The notes: a model not told the origin generated them from the letters alone. A DNA stretch of 64,000 bases from UBA1672 sp046542355 (GCA_046542355.1 JBKHBN010000007.1:1-64000); one strand, 5' to 3'. Shown: positions 50,201 through 59,893, numbered from the stretch's first letter. Made by a program: numbers and translations.

Positions 50201-52958
50201 TAACAGCATGACAGCTCTTGAGCAAAATGGGATTTATGACAATGATCAGGCCAGCGCTGTTAATAAAAATAACATGATGCTTGATGTCGCAGCCGGACTT
50301 CTGGATGATTATGCACCGGGCATTAAAGCATGGATCAAGGATTTCTTCACCAATAGTGATCTTGGGCGAATGGTTGCCGGTTTTATTGGTCAATTTGCGG
50401 GTATGGATGTGGCGCGCCTTTGGGGTGACACGTCTTCATCTGCGAGCACAGAGGCGCAGTTGGCGGCGATTGAAGATGGTTTTGAAAAATATTATACTGC
50501 AGCCGAAGCGGAGCTTGGTATAGGGGCAAGTTCTGCGGATATTGTAGCGCAGGCTAAAGATGCCATGCACGACAAGATGACGAAAGGCTTTTCCGGTTTT
50601 GCCTTTGGCCGGACGATGAAGCTTCTCTTTAAGGGGCAGGACGAAGATTTTGTCCAAAGGACGTTAGAAGAAGCCATGGATGCTGCTGCTTCTGGAGCCA
50701 ATCAGGAGCAGGCACAGGAATTGTTTATGCAACATGTCCAGCAGGCTCTGGGGCAAAATCGCTATCAAGCCCCTGGCGTTGATGAGATGAAGAAAGAGGC
50801 TTCCGATATTAGAGAAGATGCTCTTGAACAGGGTTTTGGTGATCGGGTTGCTCCGTTGAGGACACAAGCGCCAGCCAGCGATGCGGGGTCTGAAGGCTTG
50901 CTTATGGCCGCCGCTGCTGGTAGTTCGGGTGCAGATGCTTTCGCGCCAGCCAGTCTGAATGTCAGTGCTGCAGGCGGGCCTCGCGTTGGTCCTGCTACAG
51001 ACGTAGCGGTGGATGGTGAGTTGGTTGAGGTCGGCAATCAGCGTGTTGAGCTGGTTTATGTGGAAAATGATGATCAATGGCTGCAGGGAAAAAAGCGTTT
51101 TTCTCATGGCCGCGTTGATGATCTTCAGGAGGTTCTGGCGAAAAATGCTGATAAGCTTGGATTGTCTTTGAATACCGATGGTATGAAGATTCAGGACAGG
51201 TTTTCTGATATGGCTACGCCCTATACATGTGCGGTTATTGAGGAAATGTTGATCCGTGCCCAGCTTGCTGAATTAGAGACTTTTGAGCAGTCCATTACAC
51301 AAGAGGTTCTTGATGGTCTTGATCGGACATTGAGCGCCGATAATCTTGACCTTGTAACGGGTTATATGGAAGATCAGGGCGTTTCTGCTGCTGACATCGC
51401 GCGGTTCAGAGATAATGTGACAAACCTTGCCGATGATTATTTCTCGACGGATGTTAATGACAGAACTGCTGGTGAGCGGCAGGAACACAGCGTTCTTGAG
51501 CAAGCGTTCTTTGGCGGGCAGTTTGAGTTGCACGTTTCTCAATTTGCACCTGCGCCAGTTGAAGCTCCTGTGGTTCAATCAGAAGAGCATAGACCAGAAG
51601 AAACTCAGCCGGATCCTTTGCGTGATCGTTATCTGGAGCATAATCAGGGCAGGGATTGCGAAGTGCCTTTGTTCTTTATGAAAGAGGGCAGTCATTCGGT
51701 TTTTGCGATTATTCGCGATAAGAAGGATACAGAAACGCCGGGGGATGATCAATTTAGAGAGATTGAATTTGATTATTATCGTTTGCAAAACGCTATCCAG
51801 AATAGTGATAGGGCTGATATGCAGGCGTTGTTTGATAATTATACCTGGAGAAACGAGACTGAAGACGGTGTTCGCGCTGTTATTAATAAGGTTCTCGGGC
51901 TTTCTCCGAGCCGGTTTACTGTTGATCTTGGTAGAGATTTTGGTGAGGCGACCAGAGAATTGGGAGCGAAGCCACATCCTGATGATCTCGAGCGTAAGCC
52001 GCCAGAGTCATACAGGCAGTTTCTGCGTATGACGGATAAACAGGCAGATGCGGTGGCAGAACGCCTTGGGTTGGCAGATAATAAGGTTGTAGGTTCTGCT
52101 GCTCGGAAGAATCAGCGTCATTTGTTAGAGACTCTGTTTGAGAAAAGTGCAGATACACTTTACAGGGTTGGAGCAAGTCCGCGAACGCCTGTTATCTTTC
52201 TTGAGCTTGGAGAGCACGGTATCGAAGTTCCCGGTGTTGATGTGGTTATGGCGCGCCGCGGCGGTAATGGCAAGTGGGATTTCCGCGTTGTTGATTATGA
52301 AAAAGATAAAATCCGCCCTTTACATGAGCAGCGCTCAGGTGGCCCTGATGATATAAGAGAAATTGTTAATCCTGCGGCTGCGGCTCGGGGTGAGAGACGT
52401 CTGGATCATGTTCTGAGATATTATATGAAAGATTCGGAGATACAGTTTAGAGACGGAGCGCATAAAGGCTATCTCAGTATGGCTGCCATTCTTACCGGTG
52501 ATGGCCGGACACATTTTGATTTTAATGTTGTTGATGGTTTGAGCGGCGTTTATGGCCCGGCGCGGGGTAAAGCCCTTGTCGGTGATTATAGTGAAGCTAT
52601 GCTCAAGAATTATAACCAGCTTGGTGCGTATGAAACCCGAATGAGAGTACGCGCCATGCGAGAGGCTGCTGGTCATCGGGGTCGTGGTTATGATGAGACT
52701 GCGGCGGATCGTGAGCGTTGGGCAAGGCTGGTTGGGCAGGATCATGTCGATGGTGACGGCGCTGCGGCTGATGCTGATGCTGGTACAAAAGGAGCGTTTA
52801 ATCAGGAATCTGGTGGATTTTGGGCAGGAGTCGCTGATTTCTTTACACAAAATGCCGAAGATGTTTGCCCTGATGAGGGTGGTATTGGAGGTGATGGTGG
52901 TATGGGCTTTGGTTTCAAGGCTCCCGATGCAAATTCACGTCATGCGCTTCATAAGTAA
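47256..52958 (+). CDS. Giant Pro/Ala-rich repeat protein, 1,900 residues, unknown
   Basis: A 1,900-residue protein with AAGGG before the ATG. Residues 1-150 are disordered and Pro/Ala/Ser-rich. A helical Ala/Glu/Gln-rich section follows (~150-540). Two diverged copies of a ~105-residue module lie at ~595-715 and ~804-908: FGDGYSPDLGQAITAAIT in the first matches ADGFYNADVGEQLTTAIL in the second. Each is preceded by a Pro/Ala linker (~545-575, ~725-800). The C-terminal third looks folded, with EVPLFFMKEGSHSVFAIIRD and VIFLELGEHGIEVPGVDVV as related strands. There is no signal peptide and no cysteine-rich region. A very large secreted effector or a scaffold protein are both possible. Confidence 0.75.
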   Translation: MADDVNRKMRELLAAHQRGGAVAGGSSPTAPRSAGEASSGVAQRPSGGLPPAPEMMFSSVRSRPPASASESPAPEMLSASPRDTLSAATFVPNSPSISTLGGAPVRAQGVPPAAPQGVPAPAEEASSPSAVAQEAPPPSGEEFDLASVTDEQRGAYRAALQAQVAGLSADVLSLYALSIGRTLPNALDEAALDAQDPSTIPGALQGDLDATRAAYNAEIAAMTPEDYPADLQQILEAVENQDGQTPEETRQQVIDYYVDEAVRQDVVGRTMYGMAYNAHLQEQGQPLFDPLLANEAAMAEHEAAAYAYFTSLPVSEQQYFGAQAHTVMESVAQAHSDLVVHVREHGSLSTEGVDPAQMLKDGVLNTHMEAVSVYAYLNQVGAEESGVDAALLEGVRDDFQSRYDAAYQSQIEWIEGEGAEEHDNWLQARRMELRDEFGDTPRNEEEVSRMMQQQLEVGAASRVVDDLARLMAYHQAIELPEGAPGKIEPVEGRDAQIAAGGTYLASMDEADQQALYQYMQGIVLDLPASYERLNAALKAGVDLGSDPAAADAPAQAESPASVDAPAPADVAAEPRFETVMVPDRVRSAQAIEDTQTVQRLVNQAISAVNGNVMVRMGMGISEDLQAMPRTDGQWDEQSLEVLNGILGNMRSGLGVTGDFGDGYSPDLGQAITAAITNDPAKSMIFNTVLPAGDREALMSALDRLYADEELRVVKMVEKRVPVAGSAVSAPAEAASPAGVAPVSAPADPAAPVLASQEGGAPDSSPARDVAGSADSGNTGGGSAGGDRSSAADSGSPDLSADIANVEMVLFGIGQQIQDLELMQMDGGIFKDLASEIITPLEQADLTDRGFGSKSQDFASKLVMGLKMLGGDQNADGFYNADVGEQLTTAILVDPRFAQIRDSLNEALPGGAKIGFYGSGDGTVTQAQQDHFALLRSLAHEGAPEAPAQGASAEAQAAYEQRKRLYDEHKAEIDGIRTLNQFFNSMTALEQNGIYDNDQASAVNKNNMMLDVAAGLLDDYAPGIKAWIKDFFTNSDLGRMVAGFIGQFAGMDVARLWGDTSSSASTEAQLAAIEDGFEKYYTAAEAELGIGASSADIVAQAKDAMHDKMTKGFSGFAFGRTMKLLFKGQDEDFVQRTLEEAMDAAASGANQEQAQELFMQHVQQALGQNRYQAPGVDEMKKEASDIREDALEQGFGDRVAPLRTQAPASDAGSEGLLMAAAAGSSGADAFAPASLNVSAAGGPRVGPATDVAVDGELVEVGNQRVELVYVENDDQWLQGKKRFSHGRVDDLQEVLAKNADKLGLSLNTDGMKIQDRFSDMATPYTCAVIEEMLIRAQLAELETFEQSITQEVLDGLDRTLSADNLDLVTGYMEDQGVSAADIARFRDNVTNLADDYFSTDVNDRTAGERQEHSVLEQAFFGGQFELHVSQFAPAPVEAPVVQSEEHRPEETQPDPLRDRYLEHNQGRDCEVPLFFMKEGSHSVFAIIRDKKDTETPGDDQFREIEFDYYRLQNAIQNSDRADMQALFDNYTWRNETEDGVRAVINKVLGLSPSRFTVDLGRDFGEATRELGAKPHPDDLERKPPESYRQFLRMTDKQADAVAERLGLADNKVVGSAARKNQRHLLETLFEKSADTLYRVGASPRTPVIFLELGEHGIEVPGVDVVMARRGGNGKWDFRVVDYEKDKIRPLHEQRSGGPDDIREIVNPAAAARGERRLDHVLRYYMKDSEIQFRDGAHKGYLSMAAILTGDGRTHFDFNVVDGLSGVYGPARGKALVGDYSEAMLKNYNQLGAYETRMRVRAMREAAGHRGRGYDETAADRERWARLVGQDHVDGDGAAADADAGTKGAFNQESGGFWAGVADFFTQNAEDVCPDEGGIGGDGGMGFGFKAPDANSRHALHK

Positions 52959-52982
52959 GCTTTATTTCAGACAGTTAGAAAC

Positions 52983-53008
52983 AGGGCGCATGTGGATGTG
53001 CCCTTTTT
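52983..53008 (+). terminator. Terminator after the giant protein gene
   Basis: AGGGCGCAT and ATGTGCCCT pair over 9 bp (one G-T) around loop GTGG, followed by TTTTT. It lies 25 bp after the stop at 52958. Confidence 0.88.
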
Positions 53009-53043
53009 GTTGTTTAAAACGCGCTGTTTTTCATATTACAGCC

Positions 53044-53634
53044 TTATTTCAGGCAGTGGCAGCCTTTGATGTGATCGTTGACCATGCCCGTGGCCTGCAT
53101 AAAGGCGTAGCAGGTTACAGGCCCTACAAAACGCCAGCTGCGGCGCTTTAAATCCTGAGACATTGCTTTTGATTGCGCGGTATGGGTAGGGATATCGTTT
53201 TTGTGTATGCGCGGGGTGTATGTGTTTTCCTCAGGCTTGAAAGACCAGAAATAATCGCCGAGCGTGTTGTACTCCTCCAGAAGTTTTATCGCACATCTGG
53301 CATTGTTGATGGTGGCTTCGATTTTGCCGCGATGGCGTATGATTCCTGAATTGGTGAGCAGGGTCTTCACATCATTTTGCGAGAACGCGCTGATCGTGTG
53401 GATGTCAAATCCGGCAAAAGCCTGCCGGAAATTTTCTCTTTTCTTTAATATGGTTAGCCAGCTTAAACCGGCTTGAAATCCTTCAAGGCATATTTTTTCA
53501 AACAGGCGTACATCGTCAAAAACGGGCTTGCCCCATTCTTCGTCATGGTAGCGTATGTATAGCGGGTCGTTGCCGCACCACCAGCAGCGCTTTTTTCTAT
53601 CTCTTTCGGTGATTAAACTGTGCTGTGTGGACAT
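53044..53634 (-). CDS. tag: DNA-3-methyladenine glycosylase I
   Basis: A 196-residue enzyme. Zinc ligands Cys17 and His30 lie in RCWWCGNDPLYIRYHDEEWG, and His188 and Cys192 in MVNDHIKGCHC. The base-pocket glutamate is Glu51 in FEKICLEGFQAGLSW, with Trp59 stacking. It removes 3-methyladenine from alkylated DNA in the cytosol. About 13 extra N-terminal residues precede the family's usual start; an internal start is possible. Confidence 0.95.
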   Translation of the reverse strand: MSTQHSLITERDRKKRCWWCGNDPLYIRYHDEEWGKPVFDDVRLFEKICLEGFQAGLSWLTILKKRENFRQAFAGFDIHTISAFSQNDVKTLLTNSGIIRHRGKIEATINNARCAIKLLEEYNTLGDYFWSFKPEENTYTPRIHKNDIPTHTAQSKAMSQDLKRRSWRFVGPVTCYAFMQATGMVNDHIKGCHCLK

Positions 53635-53716
53635 ATTACTGGTTCTGACCCCGAGCTTGTTGAATAATGGCTATTTCTATCGATAATGGAGAAAAATCCT
53701 GCTGGAGGGAAGAGCG

Positions 53717-54763
53717 ATGTTGTTAAACTTTGATCGTATTGTAAAAAATATTATAAAGAAAGAACGTACATTAGAGCCTGTCAGTGATGCGCGTTTGTCT
53801 GAAGAGCAGGATTTTCTGGCACGAGCCAAGGAAAAGCTCGAGGCACTTGAAGCATTGCGTAAGGAGAAGCTTGAGGCTTTTCAGTTCAGGAAAAAGATCG
53901 CTGTTCCTGTTGCTCTGGTCTTGTTGCCTTTTCTTGTTCTTTTTGATTATGTTTTTCTTGCCTTCAGGTTTTTTTCTGATGATACGTTTTCAGGTATTAC
54001 CCTTTTGGTGTTGGGGGGCTTTTACTGGTGGGTGACCCAGCCGCGAAGGGACTATGCCAAGGAATATAAGGTCAGGATTTTGCCGTCTTTGGCCAAGCTG
54101 TTTGGTAATTTTTTCTATGATGTGAACGGCAAGATCGATATGGCGCAGATGGAGCCGTCTAAAATTGTTCCTCATCATCATAAATATGACTCCGAGGATT
54201 GCTTTAAGGGGCAGTATATGGGGGTTGATATCGAGTTTTCGGAGATTGGTCTTAAACAAAAGCGCCGATCTAAAAATCGAACATATTATGTCAGTGTGTT
54301 TAAGGGGCTGGCCGTACTTCTGGATATGAAGACCAAACGGTTTTACGGGCATACGATTTTAGATGAGAATAAAGGGAAAATCGGGGAGTGGTTCAAAGAG
54401 CGTACGCTTGATTTAAAGCGCGCTAATCTGGTTGATCCGGTTTTTGAAGATCGTTTTGATGTTTATACCAATGATCAGGTGGAAGCGCGTTATCTGGTTG
54501 ATCCCTCTATGATGGAGCGGCTCAATGCGATGTATGAGGAATATGACGGGCAGAAAATGGCCGCTGCCTTTTATGAGAGCAAGATGCTTATTTTGATTTC
54601 CAGCGATTATAATTATTTTGAACCGGCGCAGCTTGAGGTTCCGGCGACTGATCCACGCTCTGTCTTGAGTATGAAAAAGGAAATTGGTGAAATTCTATCT
54701 ATTGTTGAGCGTTTGGAGCTGTACGATCCTGATGCGCTGCGCAGTGATTCTGCAACCGCCTGA
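53717..54763 (+). CDS. DUF3137-domain membrane protein
   Basis: A 348-residue protein. An N-terminal coiled coil (~25-55, EQDFLARAKEKLEALEAL) leads into two membrane helices (~60-85 and ~92-110). The rest matches the DUF3137 pattern: RDYAKEYKVRILPSLAKLFG, GQYMGVDIEFSEIGL, FKGLAVLLDMK and YESKMLILISSDYNYFE. The large domain should face the cytosol. Function of the family is unknown. GGAGGGAAGAG immediately precedes the ATG. It is upstream of ettA by 83 bp, possibly in the same transcript. Confidence 0.85.
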   Translation: MLLNFDRIVKNIIKKERTLEPVSDARLSEEQDFLARAKEKLEALEALRKEKLEAFQFRKKIAVPVALVLLPFLVLFDYVFLAFRFFSDDTFSGITLLVLGGFYWWVTQPRRDYAKEYKVRILPSLAKLFGNFFYDVNGKIDMAQMEPSKIVPHHHKYDSEDCFKGQYMGVDIEFSEIGLKQKRRSKNRTYYVSVFKGLAVLLDMKTKRFYGHTILDENKGKIGEWFKERTLDLKRANLVDPVFEDRFDVYTNDQVEARYLVDPSMMERLNAMYEEYDGQKMAAAFYESKMLILISSDYNYFEPAQLEVPATDPRSVLSMKKEIGEILSIVERLELYDPDALRSDSATA

Positions 54764-54846
54764 TTTGTGCGATTGACTTTGGCGGTGCTATGCGGCACAC
54801 ATATCTTTCTAATCGTGGAAGAACAATAAGTTTATAGGGGATAGCT

Positions 54847-56520
54847 ATGGCATCTTATCAGTATGTGTACGTCATGAACGGTCTGACAAAGGCGTACGGT
54901 AATGGCAAAAAAGTTTTGGAAAATGTTACACTGAGCTTCTTTCCCGGAGCCAAAATTGGTGTGCTTGGGCCTAATGGTGCTGGAAAATCAACGCTCTTGC
55001 GGATTATGGCGGGCGTGGATAAGGATTTTATGGGTGAAGCATGGGCAGCGCAGGGCGCGCGCGTTGGCTATCTGGAGCAAGAGCCCAAGCTTGATGAGAG
55101 TAAAAGCGTTGGTGAAAACGTGATGGAAGCTCTGTCTGATGTGAAGGCTATGGTTGATCGGTTTAATGCGATTGGGATGGAAATGGCCGAGCCTGATGCG
55201 GATTTTGATAAGCTTTCTGCAGAGATGGGCGATTTGCAGGAGAAAATTGATGCTGTGGATGGGTGGGAACTGGAGCGTACGGTAGAAATTGCCATGGATG
55301 CGCTGCGTTGTCCGCCTGCGGAGGCGTCTGTTACGAATTTATCGGGCGGGGAGAAACGCCGCGTGGCTTTGTGCCGTTTGTTGCTTGAGAAGCCTGACTT
55401 ATTGCTTTTGGATGAACCGACAAACCATTTGGATGCGGAGAGCGTGGCCTGGCTCCAGCGTTTTTTAAGCGAATATCCGGGCGCAGTGGTGATGGTTACG
55501 CACGACCGGTATTTTCTGGATCATGTCACAGGCTGGATTTTGGAGATTGACCGCGGGAGTGGCATTCCCTATGAGGGGAATTATTCAGCTTATCTGGAGG
55601 CCAAGGCCAAGCGCTTGCGTCAGGAAGAGCGGGAAGAGTCTGCGCGTCAGAGAACATTGGCACGGGAGCGCGAGTGGATGGGGCAAAGCCCTTCAGCGCG
55701 GCGTGCCAAATCCAAGGCGCGTATTAATGCTTATGAGGAGTTATTGGCAGAGAGCCAGAAGAGTGATCGTCATAATGCGCAGATTGTTATTCCAACGCCG
55801 CCGCGTCTTGGGGATCTTGTGATCGAAGCCAAGACTATTAGCAAGGGTTTTGGTGACAAGTTGTTGATAGAGGATTTGTCGTTTAATTTGCCGCCCGGGG
55901 GCATTGTTGGAGTGATCGGGCCTAATGGCGCCGGTAAGACGACGCTTTTCAAGATGATTACGGGGGTCGAGACTCCCGATAGCGGGGAGTTTAAGGTCGG
56001 GGATACGGTACGTCTGGGCTATGTTGATCAAAGCCGTGATTCTTTGAATGATAACAATACAGTCTGGGAAGAAATCTCCGGGGGTACGGATATTATCAAG
56101 CTTGGAAAGGTTGAGATGCAAAGCCGGGCGTATGTGTCTGCGTTTAATTTCCGCGGCCCGGACCAGCAAAAGAAAGTCGGTAGCTTATCCGGTGGGCAGC
56201 GTAATCGCGTACATCTTGCCAAAATGCTCAGGGAGGAGGCGAATGTTATCCTTCTGGACGAGCCGACCAATGATCTTGACACAGAGACGCTGGCGGCGCT
56301 TGAAGAGGCTTTGGAGCAGTTTGCGGGCTGCGCGGTGGTGATTTCCCACGATCGCTGGTTTCTTGACCGGCTGGCGACGCATATTCTGGCTTTTGAAGGC
56401 GATTCTCAAGTGACCTGGTTTGAAGGGAATTATGAGGATTACGAAAAAGATTACCGTAAGCGTATGGGGCATGATGCCGATACGCCAAAACCGATCAAGT
56501 ACAGGAAGCTGAGGAAGTAG
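54847..56520 (+). CDS. ettA: Energy-dependent translational throttle ABC-F ATPase
   Basis: A 557-residue ABC-F protein, normal for EttA (about 555). Both ATP-binding cassettes are complete: GPNGAGKSTLLRIMAG and LSGGEKRRVALCRLLLEKPD in the first, GPNGAGKTTLFKMITG and LSGGQRNRVHLAKMLREE in the second. The interdomain linker has REWMGQSPSARRAKSKARI. In E. coli EttA binds the ribosomal E site and holds translation initiation under low energy. It is cytosolic and has no membrane domain. AGGGGAT precedes the ATG. Confidence 0.96.
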   Translation: MASYQYVYVMNGLTKAYGNGKKVLENVTLSFFPGAKIGVLGPNGAGKSTLLRIMAGVDKDFMGEAWAAQGARVGYLEQEPKLDESKSVGENVMEALSDVKAMVDRFNAIGMEMAEPDADFDKLSAEMGDLQEKIDAVDGWELERTVEIAMDALRCPPAEASVTNLSGGEKRRVALCRLLLEKPDLLLLDEPTNHLDAESVAWLQRFLSEYPGAVVMVTHDRYFLDHVTGWILEIDRGSGIPYEGNYSAYLEAKAKRLRQEEREESARQRTLAREREWMGQSPSARRAKSKARINAYEELLAESQKSDRHNAQIVIPTPPRLGDLVIEAKTISKGFGDKLLIEDLSFNLPPGGIVGVIGPNGAGKTTLFKMITGVETPDSGEFKVGDTVRLGYVDQSRDSLNDNNTVWEEISGGTDIIKLGKVEMQSRAYVSAFNFRGPDQQKKVGSLSGGQRNRVHLAKMLREEANVILLDEPTNDLDTETLAALEEALEQFAGCAVVISHDRWFLDRLATHILAFEGDSQVTWFEGNYEDYEKDYRKRMGHDADTPKPIKYRKLRK

Positions 56521-56791
56521 TGCGTGCGTTCGATTTACTTCTATAAATTATGTTAAATTATGGCAAGAGTAGTGCCTGTTTTACTTATCTTACCGTTTTC
56601 AGAAATGCCACAGTGCAAGGTTTTCTTAATAGTTTTTGGGCATATTGTGAGGAAAGTTTGGCGAGAATATGACATAAAAACTCGCATTATTCTTGCAAAT
56701 GGTGTTACAATCAAAGGAAATGCATAAAATGCGGTTTATCGCGTTTGGCTGTTGGATTGTTTGGTTTTTTTAACGTAAATAGGCAGATATC
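56521..56791. promoter_or_regulatory. Promoter region of the DotA/TraY gene cluster
   Basis: About 270 bases without a gene. An extended -10 element, TG-T-TACAAT (56703-56711), lies 80 bases before the GTG start of the first DotA/TraY gene, with no consensus -35. A GCGAG...CTCGC inverted repeat (56661-56685) lies just upstream and could be an operator. Confidence 0.45.
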
Positions 56792-59700
56792 GTGCAGAAT
56801 ATTAAGTCTAAAGATGTTATAGTCTATATGACTATGCCGCGTGTAGTTCCCCGTGTTAAGGGATTTTTTTCCTCAGGATTCGGGTATCTCTCTTTCTTAA
56901 TTGCGCAGGTTTTTGCTCTTGTGCGCCTGTTACCGCCGGGGCATCCTTATTTGTTGTCTGCTAATATTGGCCGTTACGGATTTCGTCATGTTATTGCGCA
57001 AGCTGCTGGAAATATAACCTTTTCCTGGAAGCATACAGACCAGATTGTTGTTTTTGTTGCTGTGTTGACCGGGCTTGTTTTGCTTGTCGCGCAGTTTGTT
57101 ATATTGATGTACGCGGTCTTTATTTCTCCGGTTCTGGCGACGCCGACGATAACCTCAATGTTTGATACGGTAAACCCTGCGAAGGATGTTGCTTTTAATC
57201 TTCTGGATCAAATATTCGGTATTCCAGATGTTTTTTGTTCTGTGAGTGCTCCTGGAGATTGTACCAAGTATTCGGCGGATTTAGTTGCTGATGGTCAGTT
57301 GTTACCTCTTCCCTTTCATAGTGCTTTGCACAGTTTATTTGAGTTTTATTCCACCGGTCTTTTGATGATCGCGGTCTTTATCTTTTTGTATTTTGTTGTT
57401 GTTGTTATTGTTGAAACGGTGACAACCGGAACGCCATTTGGTCAGAGATTCCAGAATTTCTGGGTTCCTGTGCGTTTGATTGTATGTCTGGGGTTGTTGA
57501 TGCCTCTTCCGCCTCATGGCATAAGTTCGGGACAGTATATTGTTCTTTACACGGCTAAATATGCATCCGGTTTTGCTACAAATGGGTGGAATGCTTATAA
57601 CGCAGGCGTTGCTGCTCATTCTAATTTTCAAGGCACCGATCAGTTTCAAAATGGTCTTCCGTTAGGGGAAGCCTATAATTATTTGGCTTTGCCTGAAGCT
57701 CCTGATCTTTCACATTTGATAGAGGCTATGACTCTGGTGCATGCGTGTGCGTATGCCTATCATCGTTTGAACGGTGATTATAACGCCGGGAATTATAATG
57801 AAACAAAGGGCGATTTAAGTAAATATGAAGACCGAACTTACAATTATGCCCAGCCAGGTAGTGACGAGGGAGATTTTGAAGTTCAGCCCTTTTTGGTTAA
57901 GACCAAACAACCGGGCATGATCGATGATACAATTATAATGGTTGATGACGTGCCTCGTCTTAGGGGCTATTCTGAAATTCGTCAATACATAGAAAATGTT
58001 AATGATATACCATATGCCTCTGCGAGCGAAATGAGTGCGCTTGGGTTTTATTATGCTAGTGATATTATTATTCGTTTTGGTGAGTACCGCAAAGTTGGCA
58101 TTGGACCAGTTGAAACGCCGCAGCATCAAAATGAAGTCGGTTATGTCAAACCCCTTTGTGGTGATATTCGTATTCCTATTCGAGATCTAAGCGATGTTGG
58201 TGGTGGTGCGGCCGGTCGTGGTGGCGCTGATGCGATGCAGCAATTTTATTATGAGATGGTTTTGAAGCTTTGGTATGAGGCGCCAGAACTCAGGCAGGTC
58301 GGGCGGACGCTGATTGAGTATCACACAGAACAAAACGCAGCCAATCTTAATACATTTTGTAGTAATGATGAAGCCGGAGGAGGCTACAAGCTAGCCGCAA
58401 TTAATTCCAGTGTAGAAGGCTTTGTTACTGAGCCTCAATGCAAAGACAGTATCAAACCTTCATCCAGTTGGCGCTCTGTTTTTATAAACAATTATGAGGT
58501 CGAGCTTACAGAAAAAATACAGGATGCCTGGGCGGATTATGTTCTTGAATCGGCTCATGTTCAATATGATGACGATATTATTGATCTGGGATGGGGGGGC
58601 GCCGGTGTCTGGTATAATTTCATTGCAGAGGTGAATGGCGGCTGGATGGACGGTGTTACCGGCGTTCCCTATATGGAGCGCTATCCTGCGGTTATGGAAG
58701 AGGTGGAGGCCTTTAAACAGCAGAATGTGAAGAATTATGATGTGAATGAGCGCTATAATCCTACAATTGCAGCAAGATCCGAAGTTGTAGGGCCGCAGCA
58801 TGTTACGTTGAAAGACGGTAAGGATGCCTTAAACCAGATTGCTATTCCCTTGTACCATGTTTATACGTTCTGGAATCAGCCTGGCGATGAGAAGGATAAT
58901 AACGAGATCAACAGGGCAAGACAAGCTAATGCTTTTGTAAATGCGGTTAATATTTTGCTGGGTACAACAGGTCTGGTTGATATACGGACTTCAAACCAGT
59001 ATATGCACCCGATGGCACAGCTTGTGGCTGTTGGCAAGGGGCTTGTAGATTCGGCTGTTCTTAATATGGCAGGTGCGACAACCGGAGCCTTTATGGGCGG
59101 TATGATGGGGGCTCTGAACCAGTTTAAGGGTATTGCCGGTCTTGTCGATGCGGCCAGTCAGATGTTTTATTCGGTTGCCTTTCTTGGTCTGACAGCAGGG
59201 TTTGTTTTATATTATGTCCTGCCTTTTATGCCCTTCCTGTATTTCTTTTTCTCTTTGGCAAACTGGGTTAAGGCTATTTTTGAGGCGATGCTTGGTGTAC
59301 CGCTTTGGGCTTTGGCGCATATGCGTATCGATGGTGAAGGTTTGCCGGGAGATGCGGCAGCAAACGGTTACTTTCTAATTCTTGAGATTTTTGTACGTCC
59401 AATTTTGACAGTCATAGGATTGCTTGCCTCAATTGTTATTTTTGCAACACAAGTTCGTATTATGAATATCATCTGGGATCTTGTCACAGCTAATGCTGCT
59501 GGTTTTAGTGCGGCCAGTAATATTGTTCAGGCACCTGCGGACAATGATATTATGTTTTTCCGCAGCAGGGTTGATGAGTTCTTTTTTACACTGATATACA
59601 CAATTGTGGCTTATATGATGGCCATGTCCTCCTTTAAGCTTATTGATAAGATTCCTGACAATATCTTGCGTTGGGCCGGTGCCGGTGTTTCTTCATATGG

Positions 59701-59893
59701 TGATATTGATCAGGATAATGTCGAGAGTTTAAGCCGTTATGCTGCGATGGGTGGTATGACAATAGGTAACCAGGCAGCTGGCGCTGTTGTTCAACTTGGT
59801 AAAGGTTTGGGTGGTCAGGTTGGCGGTGTGGTAAGAGATGCGACGTCGTCTCCTGCTCCGTCTCCTGTGAATGTGCCCGGTAGAGGAAGATAG
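56792..59893 (+). CDS. DotA/TraY-family inner-membrane protein, paralogue 1
   Basis: A 1,033-residue polytopic protein. GTG 56792 is preferred to ATG 56828 because it aligns the N-terminus with the next paralogue (KSKDVIVYMTMPRVVPRVK against the second copy's N-terminus). Hydrophobic segments lie at ~85-110, ~185-215, ~775-850 and ~860-930. A large periplasmic domain with paired Cys lies between. The conserved C-terminal block is WVKAIFEAMLGVPLWALAH, then EIFVRPILTVIGLLASI (from ~820). DotA and TraY are inner-membrane parts of type IVB secretion and IncI conjugation systems. The C-terminus is Gly/Pro-rich. Other Dot/Icm genes are not in the window. Confidence 0.82.
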   Translation: MQNIKSKDVIVYMTMPRVVPRVKGFFSSGFGYLSFLIAQVFALVRLLPPGHPYLLSANIGRYGFRHVIAQAAGNITFSWKHTDQIVVFVAVLTGLVLLVAQFVILMYAVFISPVLATPTITSMFDTVNPAKDVAFNLLDQIFGIPDVFCSVSAPGDCTKYSADLVADGQLLPLPFHSALHSLFEFYSTGLLMIAVFIFLYFVVVVIVETVTTGTPFGQRFQNFWVPVRLIVCLGLLMPLPPHGISSGQYIVLYTAKYASGFATNGWNAYNAGVAAHSNFQGTDQFQNGLPLGEAYNYLALPEAPDLSHLIEAMTLVHACAYAYHRLNGDYNAGNYNETKGDLSKYEDRTYNYAQPGSDEGDFEVQPFLVKTKQPGMIDDTIIMVDDVPRLRGYSEIRQYIENVNDIPYASASEMSALGFYYASDIIIRFGEYRKVGIGPVETPQHQNEVGYVKPLCGDIRIPIRDLSDVGGGAAGRGGADAMQQFYYEMVLKLWYEAPELRQVGRTLIEYHTEQNAANLNTFCSNDEAGGGYKLAAINSSVEGFVTEPQCKDSIKPSSSWRSVFINNYEVELTEKIQDAWADYVLESAHVQYDDDIIDLGWGGAGVWYNFIAEVNGGWMDGVTGVPYMERYPAVMEEVEAFKQQNVKNYDVNERYNPTIAARSEVVGPQHVTLKDGKDALNQIAIPLYHVYTFWNQPGDEKDNNEINRARQANAFVNAVNILLGTTGLVDIRTSNQYMHPMAQLVAVGKGLVDSAVLNMAGATTGAFMGGMMGALNQFKGIAGLVDAASQMFYSVAFLGLTAGFVLYYVLPFMPFLYFFFSLANWVKAIFEAMLGVPLWALAHMRIDGEGLPGDAAANGYFLILEIFVRPILTVIGLLASIVIFATQVRIMNIIWDLVTANAAGFSAASNIVQAPADNDIMFFRSRVDEFFFTLIYTIVAYMMAMSSFKLIDKIPDNILRWAGAGVSSYGDIDQDNVESLSRYAAMGGMTIGNQAAGAVVQLGKGLGGQVGGVVRDATSSPAPSPVNVPGRGR

